A DNA stretch of 56,141 bases, taken from assembly GCA_027459705.1 (NCBI GenBank), contig DAIDHM010000140.1, positions 1-56,141 on the forward strand, in the 5' to 3' direction. Each line of letters starts with the position of its first letter. Position 1 is the first letter of the stretch. Source of the DNA: Ktedonobacteria bacterium. GTDB taxonomy: Bacteria; Chloroflexota; Ktedonobacteria; Ktedonobacterales; JACDGC01. The notes under the pieces are model-generated. The model did no database searches. It was not told the DNA's origin and worked only from the letters and a program-made list of their open reading frames with translations. Made by a program: the position numbers and the translations under genes. Positions 42,183-50,471 of this stretch are shown here, piece after piece.

Positions 42183-42746
42183 TCAATCCAGTTCGATGCG
42201 CAGTTCACAGACCTCGGGACTGAGCTTCCAGGTATCGATCAACTTGTCGAATCCATTGCAAACTGCGATTAACACGCCGATCTCAACAATCTCCCCTTCG
42301 CTCAGGTACTGGCGTAATTGCGTATAATACTCTGCCGACACCTGTTTCTCATCGCGAGTGACCTGTTCGGCGTAGCGCAACGCAGCTTGCTCTTGCGCGC
42401 TGAATGCGTCGGTCTCATAGTCCACCAGCATCTGTTGAATGCGGTCTTCAGTTAATCCAGCCTGCCTCGCCGAGGCAGATCGTACGTTCCCTCAATATCC
42501 ACAACCATACATGGCCGCGATTTTGATGCGTACCAATTCTTTCAATTGTTTGTCCAACGTGCCACCATCGACACAGGCATTCCAGAGAGCAAAGAAGCCC
42601 TTGAGAATATCTGGGCGATGCCCAAGAATGCGGATCAGGTTGGAATTCGGGGCGCCATTTGCGTCGGCCTGCTGAATGAGCAGCTGGCAATCTGCATCCA
42701 TCGTGGTGATGTCGACAAACTCGATCTCCGAATTGATCTTGGCCAT
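42183..42746 (-). CDS. AhpD/carboxymuconolactone decarboxylase-like selenoprotein with in-frame UGA (CxxU)
   Basis: The frame runs from the ATG at 42746 (GGGAGG four bases upstream) to 42183, interrupted only by TGA at 42494-42492. Read as selenocysteine it gives 187 residues with Sec85 in CGYU, then GNVRSASARQAGLTEDRI. The first half ends LKELVRIKIAAMYGCGY, the standard helix before the AhpD CxxC. The UGA thus sits exactly at the second, redox-active cysteine. The rest continues the family fold without a break (DAFSAQEQAALRYAEQVT, GEIVEIGVLIAVCNGFDKL). Family members are thiol peroxidases or disulfide-linked reductases. A hairpin (42462-42478) follows the UGA at a SECIS-like distance and a tRNA-Sec gene lies 4 kb away. 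A nonsense pseudogene is the alternative. Confidence 0.85.
42462..42478 (-). promoter_or_regulatory. Candidate bacterial SECIS element
   Basis: On the minus strand a perfect 7-bp stem CTGCCTC/GAGGCAG closes a GGC loop. The loop begins 21 bases after the UGA. Bacterial SECIS elements lie inside the coding region just after UGA, with a G at the start of the apical loop at a similar distance, for SelB binding. Confidence 0.6.
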
Positions 42747-42902
42747 GTGACCTCCCGCGGCAACTCAAGTAGGGCACCACCCATGTTGTGTGGTACGGCC
42801 CACTCATCAGTGTACCTGAGAAATTGTCGCACCGATCTGTCGAGGTCTCTGAAAAATGGCAGTGGTCATTGTGCGCCAGCACCACTCACCTGCCATGCAA
42901 CC

Positions 42903-44342
42903 TCAGTGTGCGCCAACACTGCTTGCTGATGGCGATGTGGAGCGTGGTGGCCCAAAATGGACCCCGATCACTTCGTGGTAGCTTCTGAAGCGGTCGGCAT
43001 AGCGCGATTCACGCCCGGGTGGGACGAGCACGAGATACGCGTTATAGCCAATAATGCGCCGTAATGGTCGCGCGCTCACCATTGAGATGACATATTGCGC
43101 ATTACGAATGGTGACTCCGGGAGCAAAAGTCACGACCATGCGGCCTGGTCCGATCAAGACATGTTGCATTGGGGGCGCCGCACCCATACTCGCATCGATA
43201 CGATCTATCAACCGTTGGGCAGCGCGCTCCGCCCGTGAATGCAGCTTGACGAGCGCTGGCAAAGCGGCATCGTGTGCCTCTGAACCAAGCTCTCGCGCGG
43301 TCGAGGATCGTCGCGATGGAGCGGATGGCGCGTCTTCGTCAAGTGATTTAAGCGAGATAGCGGGCATCTGTGCTGAAGTCTGTGACGTCGTAGAACGAAC
43401 GCCGCGCACACCAGCACGGTGCGATCGCCCCAGGACACGATCGAGACCCGGTTTGATGGATCGCCAGAAGTCGCGGAGATGGGTGGTGAATGCCGTGACA
43501 TGGGGCTCATTATCGGGAGTCGGCAGCCGATGGGAGAGTCGTTGTTCGCGCAATCGCGCAAAATCACCCGCAGGATCCGCGACATGTTGCCCATGCTGAA
43601 CGCTACTCGGATTGAAGGGCTGGGGCACGCGCGGCCATGACGTACCAGACGACGCGCGATCCTTGAGTGGTGAGGTCGCGGGAAGCGCGGGTTTCGGTCG
43701 CGAATTCGGTGATACGGGTGAGGGTGGGTGCGTAGGTCGTCGTGGTTCAGGATGGTAGCTTACGTCAGGCTGTGGTGGGCGTGGCGGAGCGCTGGGAATG
43801 GGTGGGGTAGCCATCAGTGTATGAATATCCAGCACGATCGTCGGCGCGTCAGCCTCGCTGGCGTAGGGATTATCCGGGAGATCGCGCGCGGTTGGCGTCG
43901 GGCGCTCCTGCGTATCCTCCGCCCATGCGTCAGGGGGAATAAGCCCAGGTGCATCTGGCTGAGCGGCGCTCAACTGAGCGATCTGCTCGACGGTGAGTAC
44001 AATCGTCGGCGCATCAATGACCCTGTCGCTCGCTCGCGGCTCAAGGTCCGCGGGGCCGACGAGATAGGCCGGTGGAGCGGCAGAGCTAAAGTCATCGATC
44101 TCGGCAAATGGACTTACCAGGGTATCTGTATGTGTTGGTTCTGCCAGCGGAGGAACGGGTATTTGCGCATTCGTCGCAATATCATCTTCACTTGATTCTG
44201 TCGCCCCCATAGTCGCCGCAGGGATCCGCGGGATGTCCGCACGTGTCTCTGCCGCGGGGTCGGCACCGGATGCACGATAGGCTGGAGCAACGCGATAATG
44301 TGGCCGCCGTGCCTTGCGCGGCTTTTTGGGGACATAGTTCAT
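42903..44342 (-). CDS. Mostly disordered protein with a C-terminal protease-propeptide-like domain
   Basis: A protein of 479 residues from the ATG at 44342 (GGGAG six bases upstream). Residues 1-300 are rich in Pro, Ala, Thr, Asp and Arg and probably disordered, with a twice-used motif DAPTIVL (near 115 and 175). The final part (about 400-470) is ordered: RMVVTFAPGVTIRNAQYVIS, IIGYNAYLVLVPPG, then ADRFRSYHEVIGVHFGP. This resembles the I9-like N-terminal prodomain of subtilases such as fervidolysin, but no protease domain is attached. No signal peptide. Function unknown. Confidence 0.6.
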   Translation of the reverse strand: MNYVPKKPRKARRPHYRVAPAYRASGADPAAETRADIPRIPAATMGATESSEDDIATNAQIPVPPLAEPTHTDTLVSPFAEIDDFSSAAPPAYLVGPADLEPRASDRVIDAPTIVLTVEQIAQLSAAQPDAPGLIPPDAWAEDTQERPTPTARDLPDNPYASEADAPTIVLDIHTLMATPPIPSAPPRPPQPDVSYHPEPRRPTHPPSPVSPNSRPKPALPATSPLKDRASSGTSWPRVPQPFNPSSVQHGQHVADPAGDFARLREQRLSHRLPTPDNEPHVTAFTTHLRDFWRSIKPGLDRVLGRSHRAGVRGVRSTTSQTSAQMPAISLKSLDEDAPSAPSRRSSTARELGSEAHDAALPALVKLHSRAERAAQRLIDRIDASMGAAPPMQHVLIGPGRMVVTFAPGVTIRNAQYVISMVSARPLRRIIGYNAYLVLVPPGRESRYADRFRSYHEVIGVHFGPPRSTSPSASSVGAH

Positions 44343-44519
44343 GGCGCACTCCCAAAACACAAGCTAGGTTGATGAGATAGTACCATATTGGTTTATGTCT
44401 TGTGAACAGACCCGGCCACAAGGTCCCATGCCCTCTAGGAGTACCATTGGGATGTCGCCGTGTGATGGATAAGGTGTAGTGCGTAGCGGGGCAACACGTG
44501 GTACGTCTGACGATGGAAA

Positions 44520-44579
44520 ACGGCCAGCATAGGCCAATCGCTCTACGCTCTGTGAGAGGTCTTGCCCTATGCTGGTCGT
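44520..44579 (-). terminator. Long-loop hairpin after the SDR gene
   Basis: A 14-bp stem with one wobble (44520-44533 and 44566-44579) and a 32-base loop, between the SDR stop and the next gene. Confidence 0.45.
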
Positions 44580-44608
44580 GTTTGATCATGCACGCAAGTT
44601 GGCTCGGT

Positions 44609-45505
44609 TCAGCCGACTGCCGCGCCGCTCTCCGCTGGAAGTCCCACGATACGCGCGGTCTCTTCCCAGAGACGTTGGGCGGTTGCGATATCGTAGCTGG
44701 CTTTGTTTGAATCAACCGCACGGCGGTTAGAGAAATATTTGCCGGTCACGCCTTCGACATCAGGCGAAGAAGCCAGATAGATGGAGGTTTGGGCCCCCTT
44801 CACGGCGCTGATTTGAAATGGTCGCATCAAGGCGATGCCTGCTTTCATCAGCGGCGAATCATTCTTGCCAAAACCGGAAGCGACGAAGCCGGGATGCAGG
44901 CAGTTGGCGGTCACTCCCGTTCCGCTGAGCCGACGGGATAACTCGTAGGTAAAGAGAATGTTCATCAATTTGGAATCCCCATAAGCGCTGAACCCGCTGT
45001 AGGAACGGGCATGCTGGAGGTCATCAAATTTGATCTTCCCCATTGTATGGGCAGCGGATGCCACATTAACGATGCGCGCTGGTGCACTTGCCTTCAGCCG
45101 ATCGAGTAAGAGGTTGGTGAGCAGGAAATAGTTCATATGGTTGAGCGCGAAGGTCATCTCGAGTCCATCAACCGTTTCTTTCCGCGAAGAAAAGACCGCT
45201 CCAGCATTATTGACCAGGACATCGATGCGCGGACATCGATCCAGAATCTCACCCGCTACTCGCCGCACATCCGCCTGTACGCTCAGGTCGGCCTGCAATG
45301 TTTCCACGGCGGTGTTTCCTGTCGCCGTGCGGATCACCGCCGCCTGTTCTTCCGTGCGTCGCGCGTCGCGGCTGATCATGACAACACGAGCGCCCAAAGC
45401 CGCCAGGCCACGGGTAGTCTCAAACCCAATGCCACGGGTCGCGCCGGTGACTACTACAGTCTTACCTTGCATCGAAACGCTCTGCGAAGTCGGTTGTTGT
45501 GCCAT
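44609..45505 (-). CDS. Short-chain dehydrogenase/reductase (retinol dehydrogenase-like)
   Basis: A protein of 298 residues. TGATRGIG (20-27) binds the dinucleotide, NNAG follows in VLVNNAGAVF, and the catalytic Ser and Tyr-x3-Lys are in VNVASAAH and AYGDSKLMN. ALNHMNYFLLTNLLL and CLHPGFV place it with the RDH/WW-domain-oxidoreductase-like SDRs. Substrate unknown, possibly a lipid or retinoid-like aldehyde. GGAGG lies ten bases before the ATG. It may follow the HMG-CoA lyase gene in one transcript. Confidence 0.9.
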   Translation of the reverse strand: MAQQPTSQSVSMQGKTVVVTGATRGIGFETTRGLAALGARVVMISRDARRTEEQAAVIRTATGNTAVETLQADLSVQADVRRVAGEILDRCPRIDVLVNNAGAVFSSRKETVDGLEMTFALNHMNYFLLTNLLLDRLKASAPARIVNVASAAHTMGKIKFDDLQHARSYSGFSAYGDSKLMNILFTYELSRRLSGTGVTANCLHPGFVASGFGKNDSPLMKAGIALMRPFQISAVKGAQTSIYLASSPDVEGVTGKYFSNRRAVDSNKASYDIATAQRLWEETARIVGLPAESGAAVG

Positions 45506-45615
45506 GGTACCCTATCCTCCAAACAGCACTCGATGGTCATGGATCGAGTGCGCTCAAACACCTACGTTCTCCTTGGAACCGTAGCGCGGAGCGGGCAATC
45601 GCATCAAGATCCACC

Positions 45616-46527
45616 CTAGTGCGTGGCGGAAACGGCACGGAGATATTTGCTGGTGAGCGGTCGGCTTAAGTGGGGAGCCAGATAGCGACTTGCCGCCACC
45701 ACGGCATCCAGGTCGATCCCCGTCGCGATCCCCATGCCGTGCAACATGTACAGCAGATCCTCAGTGGCAAGATTACCGGCAGCCCCAGGCGCGTAAGGGC
45801 AACCGCCCGCGCCACCCGCGGCACTGTCAAAGATGGTAATACCTTGCTCTAAACCAGCCAGCACATTGGCAAGCGCCGTACCGCGCGTATCGTGGAAATG
45901 GAGCGCGAGGCGATCAAGATCGGCGATGGAGGCCAGTCGTGGTACGAGGTCCATCACCTGATTCGGTGTCGCGACACCGATGGTATCACCAATGGAGAGT
46001 TCATCCACACCGAGATCCAGGAGCTGTTGGGCGACGTCAACCACGGATTCCGGCGCGACAACTCCCTGGTATGGGCAACCAAAAGCCGTCGAGATGTACC
46101 CTCGCACCGACACCCCTTCAGCGCGCGCCATCTCCATGACCGGAGTAAAGGCGGCAATCGATTCAGCTATAGTCATGTGAATATTTGCCTGGGTGAAAGC
46201 CTCTGAAGCGGCCGTGAAGACGGCGATCGCGCGTACGCCTGCCGCCAGCGCTCGCTCCATACCCTGGCGATTCGGGACCAGGACAGGATAGGTAGTACCT
46301 GGACGACGTGTGACCGCGCTATAGACTTGCGCGGCATCCGCGAGTTGCGGAATTGCGCGGGGGCTGACGAAGGAGGTCACTTCAATGGTCGCGAACCCCG
46401 CCTGGTTCAGTAATTCGATAAACTGGATTTTCGCCGCGGTGGCGATAATCTCTGATTCATTCTGTAATCCGTCGCGTGGGCCGACTTCGACCACGCGTAC
46501 TTTGCGCGGCAGAACATTCGACGACAT
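45616..46527 (-). CDS. Hydroxymethylglutaryl-CoA lyase
   Basis: A protein of 303 residues from the ATG at 46527 with GGGAGG seven bases upstream. The DRE-TIM barrel opens with VEVGPRDGLQNE. LHFHDTRGTALAN gives the metal-binding histidines. The loop GGAGGCPYAPGAAGNLATEDLLYML carries the catalytic Cys that marks HMG-CoA lyases. It splits HMG-CoA to acetoacetate and acetyl-CoA, the last step of leucine breakdown. No other leucine-degradation genes are in the window. Confidence 0.94.
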   Translation of the reverse strand: MSSNVLPRKVRVVEVGPRDGLQNESEIIATAAKIQFIELLNQAGFATIEVTSFVSPRAIPQLADAAQVYSAVTRRPGTTYPVLVPNRQGMERALAAGVRAIAVFTAASEAFTQANIHMTIAESIAAFTPVMEMARAEGVSVRGYISTAFGCPYQGVVAPESVVDVAQQLLDLGVDELSIGDTIGVATPNQVMDLVPRLASIADLDRLALHFHDTRGTALANVLAGLEQGITIFDSAAGGAGGCPYAPGAAGNLATEDLLYMLHGMGIATGIDLDAVVAASRYLAPHLSRPLTSKYLRAVSATH

Positions 46528-46692
46528 TGTCTCACCTCCCAGATAGGGCCAAATGCGTCTGATTTGGCGCACTGGCGACTTGCGTCATTGCCCGCATACT
46601 GGTATCATATCTCACGGCGCCTCTGGGCATCCTCCGGTGTGGCACGCGGGCGTGCCGCACGGGGATCTTTCGCGTAGAGATGGACATCCGCT

Positions 46693-47730
46693 ATGTCTGC
46701 TGCTGAACAAACTGATGACTTCAGCGCTCCAACCATGACCGATGCGCTGGATGCGGAATTCCTTAAGTCCGCACCACCGGAGCCCGAGCGGTCATTGGCC
46801 AACGCCACTCGCCTGGTCGACCCACTCCGACTCAATAATCTGATGGCGACGGAGATCACCCCGCGCTACCTGCGTCGCGCTGCACGGGAAGTGCGTCGAT
46901 CGAAGTCGGCCTATGCTCTGTTGCGGCGCCAAAATGAGAGAGTGGCGTTGGCTGCCAGGCAATTTGCACAGCAAGGTCAAATATTGGCGCGCAATGCACC
47001 CGGCCAACAAAAGGCTCGTCAGGTACAACGCGCGCTCCGCCATGCCCTGGAGATCGAAGCGCATTTCGACGCCTTAGACACCGAGCGCGCGCGCTTCGCC
47101 CGACGGACGGCCGCAGCTACGGATCTCCTGGCCGCCTGGACGGGCATCCATCCCGCGATGCGCGGGCGTGGCCGTCAATCTGCGTTACGATTACGCCAGG
47201 TGATCCTCAATGCTGAACGGCAAGAGCGAGTGACGCGCGAACGGCTTGATGAGACGCGCTCCCTGCTGATCCACCTGCGCGCCGCGGTTGAGGCAATGCG
47301 CCGCAATGGCGAAGAGATCCGCTTAGACCCCGTTACCTTTACTCGATTTGCTGGCCGCACGCGTTGGAGTGTGCGACTCGGTGTGCTCGCTTTGATCCTC
47401 GTGATCGTCGCTGCCATCTATCCCCCCTGGTCCCCGCCGCGCTTGCGCATGACCTGCGCTGGGCAACAATCCGCTTGTTCCCACCTCAGTGTGGGTGGGG
47501 CGTTGCAGATGCATAATCAAGGCGATGGTGTGCTCTTTGGGTGGGTGACGGTGACCTTGCACGATGGCCAGCACGCCACAACACAACTCATCCCCTTCGT
47601 CCTGGTGCCACGCGCCGATCGCACCCTCACCTGCGCGGATCTGGCGACCTGCTCCCTCACACTGCAACAACAGGTCTCGGTAGCGATCTTCTCATCGGGC
47701 GGCGGGTCCAATGTGACCATTGCACCATAA
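46693..47730 (+). CDS. Coiled-coil membrane protein of unknown function
   Basis: A protein of 345 residues: residues 55-205 are a long charged helical/coiled-coil stretch rich in Arg, Ala and Gln, one membrane helix at about 226-243, then an external domain of about 100 residues with four cysteines in two pairs (MTCAGQQSACSH; LTCADLATCS). I recognise no family. The topology suggests cytoplasmic coiled coil and outer beta-rich domain. The ribosome site is weak. The next gene begins 70 bases later. Confidence 0.65.
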   Translation: MSAAEQTDDFSAPTMTDALDAEFLKSAPPEPERSLANATRLVDPLRLNNLMATEITPRYLRRAAREVRRSKSAYALLRRQNERVALAARQFAQQGQILARNAPGQQKARQVQRALRHALEIEAHFDALDTERARFARRTAAATDLLAAWTGIHPAMRGRGRQSALRLRQVILNAERQERVTRERLDETRSLLIHLRAAVEAMRRNGEEIRLDPVTFTRFAGRTRWSVRLGVLALILVIVAAIYPPWSPPRLRMTCAGQQSACSHLSVGGALQMHNQGDGVLFGWVTVTLHDGQHATTQLIPFVLVPRADRTLTCADLATCSLTLQQQVSVAIFSSGGGSNVTIAP

Positions 47731-47800
47731 TCCTCCAGCAATCCGGGTCATGTGATAGGATGCGGTGGGAAAGGCACATATCCAGTAACAGAGAGACAGG

Positions 47801-48199
47801 ATGAAGAAGCCAGCTACCGACTCACCGCCGCAAACTGATCGCGCTATCACGTGGGTGGAAGCAATCTTGTCATCCATCCCCTATGTCTTGTTTGCCTATG
47901 ATCTCTTCTTGCTCGCGGTAGAGTGGCATCCGATCGTCGTCCTCTTGCTCGCAGGAGGATTGATAACCTGGGTCTTACTCCCCCAGTCGCGATCGAGTTG
48001 GCGATTACTGGCGACGTATCTTGGGGATCTGGAGTCCACGCGTCGGGCGGCATTGTTCATGAGCGGCGCGTTAATCTCCTGGACCTTCTGGTACTTGACC
48101 CACCTCGGATTGTTCTCTTTCCTCGCGATTCTCACGCTCATAGCCTCACTGGCCCTGATCGTTCAGGCCCAGCACGTAGGCGAACGGAAGCCATCATGA
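47801..48199 (+). CDS. Small four-helix membrane protein of unknown function
   Basis: A protein of 132 residues with four predicted membrane helices (about 26-42, 44-60, 82-98, 102-120). No family recognised. Its stop overlaps the ATG of the methyltransferase gene by four bases (ATGA), so translation is coupled. Confidence 0.65.
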   Translation: MKKPATDSPPQTDRAITWVEAILSSIPYVLFAYDLFLLAVEWHPIVVLLLAGGLITWVLLPQSRSSWRLLATYLGDLESTRRAALFMSGALISWTFWYLTHLGLFSFLAILTLIASLALIVQAQHVGERKPS

Positions 48200-49392
48200 A
48201 TCCACCCAGTCTATCCCTGAAAGCCCACCGTGAGGAAGCGGTCGTACGCGGTCATCCATGGATATTCTCCGGGGCGTTACAGGCGCCAGTGCCTTCCCTC
48301 ACAGCCGGATCCATCGTCGATGTCTATGATGTGGACGATCACTTTTTGGGCCGAGGCTACTATCATCCCGATACGGATATTGCCATCCGCATCCTGACCC
48401 ATGATCCTGAAGAAGCCATAGACGCGGCTTTTTTCGCGCGGCGCATCCGTGCTGCGCTGGCTTTGCGTTCTCCCATTATAGGGACTGAAACAGATTGCTA
48501 TCGGCTCATCAACGCCGAAGGGGATTTTTTGCCCGGGGTGATCGTCGATCGCTATGCGGAGACGTTGGTGGTGCAGATCTCGACCGCTGGGATGGATCGT
48601 CTGCAGACGGAACTCATCATGGCGCTGGTCAATGTCGCACGGCCTCAGGGAATTGTCATGCGCAATGACGTCAGCGTGCGCGCGCGCGAAGGCTTGCCGC
48701 GTGAGCGGGCTCGGATCGCCTGGGGACAGGCCTCACCGTTGGTCGAAGTACATGAACAGGGCATGCGCTTCATGGTGGATGTCATGAATGGCCAGAAAAC
48801 GGGCTTTTTCCTCGATCAGCGTGATAAGCGGGCGGCCCTGAGAAAATATGCCCCGGGCAAACGCGTCCTTAATGCATTCAGTTACACCGGTGGTTTTGGC
48901 ATTGCCGCGCTCTTAGCTGGAGCCGAGCAGGTGACGAGCATCGACCAGTCTGCTCCCATTATTGCCCAGGCGCGCGAACAGTTTGCCATCAATGGCTTTG
49001 ATCCTGATGCCCATGTCTTTGCGGTGGGCGATGCTTTCGCCTACCTCGAAGAGCAAGCGAATGCCGGCACGCAATATGACATCGTCGTGCTGGATCCGCC
49101 GGCATTTTCAAAGACCCAGCACCAGCGACCGCAGGCGCTCCGCGCCTATCGTCGTTTGAATGGACTCGGATTGCGCGTCCTGGCACCTGGTGGGCTGCTC
49201 GTTACGTGTTCGTGCTCTGGGAGTGTCACTCTGGCCGATTTTCAGTCGGCGATTGTTGAAGCGGCGGTGCAGCATGGCCGTGCTTTGCAGAGCGCAGAGA
49301 TCTTCACCCATGGCTTGGATCATCCCACACTCATGGCTATGTCAGAGAGTGGCTACCTCAAGGTCCTCTTCTGCCGCAATGGGTCGGCATAG
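48196..49392 (+). CDS. RlmI-like 23S rRNA (cytosine) methyltransferase
   Basis: A protein of 398 residues, the length of E. coli RlmI. The N-terminal PUA part begins LKAHREEAVVRGHPWIFSGAL. The Rossmann domain shows FFLDQRDKRAALR, VLNAFSYTGGFGIAALLAGA, and the motif IV LDPPAFSK. It methylates a cytosine C5 in 23S rRNA with SAM; the exact position is inferred from the family. GGAAG lies five bases before the ATG, inside the preceding gene. Confidence 0.9.
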   Translation: MNPPSLSLKAHREEAVVRGHPWIFSGALQAPVPSLTAGSIVDVYDVDDHFLGRGYYHPDTDIAIRILTHDPEEAIDAAFFARRIRAALALRSPIIGTETDCYRLINAEGDFLPGVIVDRYAETLVVQISTAGMDRLQTELIMALVNVARPQGIVMRNDVSVRAREGLPRERARIAWGQASPLVEVHEQGMRFMVDVMNGQKTGFFLDQRDKRAALRKYAPGKRVLNAFSYTGGFGIAALLAGAEQVTSIDQSAPIIAQAREQFAINGFDPDAHVFAVGDAFAYLEEQANAGTQYDIVVLDPPAFSKTQHQRPQALRAYRRLNGLGLRVLAPGGLLVTCSCSGSVTLADFQSAIVEAAVQHGRALQSAEIFTHGLDHPTLMAMSESGYLKVLFCRNGSA

Positions 49393-49479
49393 AATGTGCG
49401 CTATACCCTGGCTTAACTGGCCATTGGTCATTCAGGGGCACCAAAATCAAGGGGCGACCATCGTCATTCCGAGGTGGTT

Positions 49480-50463
49480 GTGAGCATATTCTTTGTCGTC
49501 GTCGTCGAGCCGAATGCCTTCGTTGCCAACGTCTTACGTACCCATTTGCGACAATTGGGGTGCGAAGCGCGCATCTGTGATGCGCCATCATTTCCGAGCG
49601 CACTGGCGGGCGCCTCAATGGTGGCGGTCAATGTTGAAGCCATGACACGCGATCATGAGGGAAGAGATCGGCCGCTCTGGCACACTCTCACCCAAGGTCC
49701 CCAGCTTGCGGTACCAACCATCTGCTATAGTGGTGGGCCGCATGCCGCCGTAGATACCCCGCTCTTTACAGCACCACCTGGCACTATGCATGTTGGTTCA
49801 CCACAAGATTTTCTCGCACTGGCCGAAGTGATTCATGAACACTGCCTGCTCTTCGCTCGCCACAGCGGGCTGAGCGATGCACTGGCAGATCGTGGCCTCC
49901 CCGCGCTGGATGGCACATTCGCCGAGTTCAGCTTCGATGCTGTCCTCAAGTTAATCGAATTGGGGGGACATAATGGTGTCCTGCTCATCCGAGTCGGTCC
50001 GCATACTGGCCTCATCGCCGTGGAGAAAGGCGAAGTAGTTCATGCGATGGTTGGCTCTCTGACTGGTATCGATGCGTTCTGCGAGCTGTTTCGCTGGAAC
50101 ACCGCGCGCTTCACTTTCTTACGTGGAATGTTTCTGGGGATCCGCAGTATCACGCAGGAAATTGGGCCATTGCTCATCGAAGCGATGAGCTCGGATGATG
50201 AAGCGCATGACCTATTGACCACCATCACCCCGCAGAGCTACGTCCGCTGTGTGCGGGGATTTACGGATCAACTGCCAGGAATGTCGCTTAAACCAATGGA
50301 GCGCCGCCTCCTGGCGCTCGTTGAGCATCATCCAATCGTCAATGATCTGATCAGTTCCGTCGGCATGGGGAGCGTGATGGCGTTAAAATCGTTACGCAAC
50401 CTCATCCATCTACGCCTGATTGAGGTTGTAGGGGTCCATCAACCCACCCCCCCACGCCGGTAA
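49480..50463 (+). CDS. DUF4388-domain protein with receiver-like N-terminus
   Basis: A protein of 327 residues from the GTG at 49480 (GAGG five bases upstream; another GTG at 49474). Residues 1-125 look like a degenerate response-regulator receiver (FFVVVVEPNAFVANVLRTHLRQLG). Residues 145-240 are DUF4388: LDGTFAEFSFDAVLKLIELGGHNGVL, VGPHTGLIAVEKGEVVHA. The tail is winged-helix-like. DUF4388 proteins are linked to signalling and motility in several phyla. It ends eight bases before the convergent propeller lipoprotein. Confidence 0.78.
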   Translation: MSIFFVVVVEPNAFVANVLRTHLRQLGCEARICDAPSFPSALAGASMVAVNVEAMTRDHEGRDRPLWHTLTQGPQLAVPTICYSGGPHAAVDTPLFTAPPGTMHVGSPQDFLALAEVIHEHCLLFARHSGLSDALADRGLPALDGTFAEFSFDAVLKLIELGGHNGVLLIRVGPHTGLIAVEKGEVVHAMVGSLTGIDAFCELFRWNTARFTFLRGMFLGIRSITQEIGPLLIEAMSSDDEAHDLLTTITPQSYVRCVRGFTDQLPGMSLKPMERRLLALVEHHPIVNDLISSVGMGSVMALKSLRNLIHLRLIEVVGVHQPTPPRR

Positions 50464-50471
50464 CCCCGCGC

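Noticed and set aside
42492-42494. TGA as an ordinary nonsense mutation in a dead AhpD-like gene
   Set aside because: The codon falls exactly on the redox cysteine, the rest of the frame is intact, a hairpin follows at SECIS distance and a tRNA-Sec gene is present. Recoding is the better explanation.
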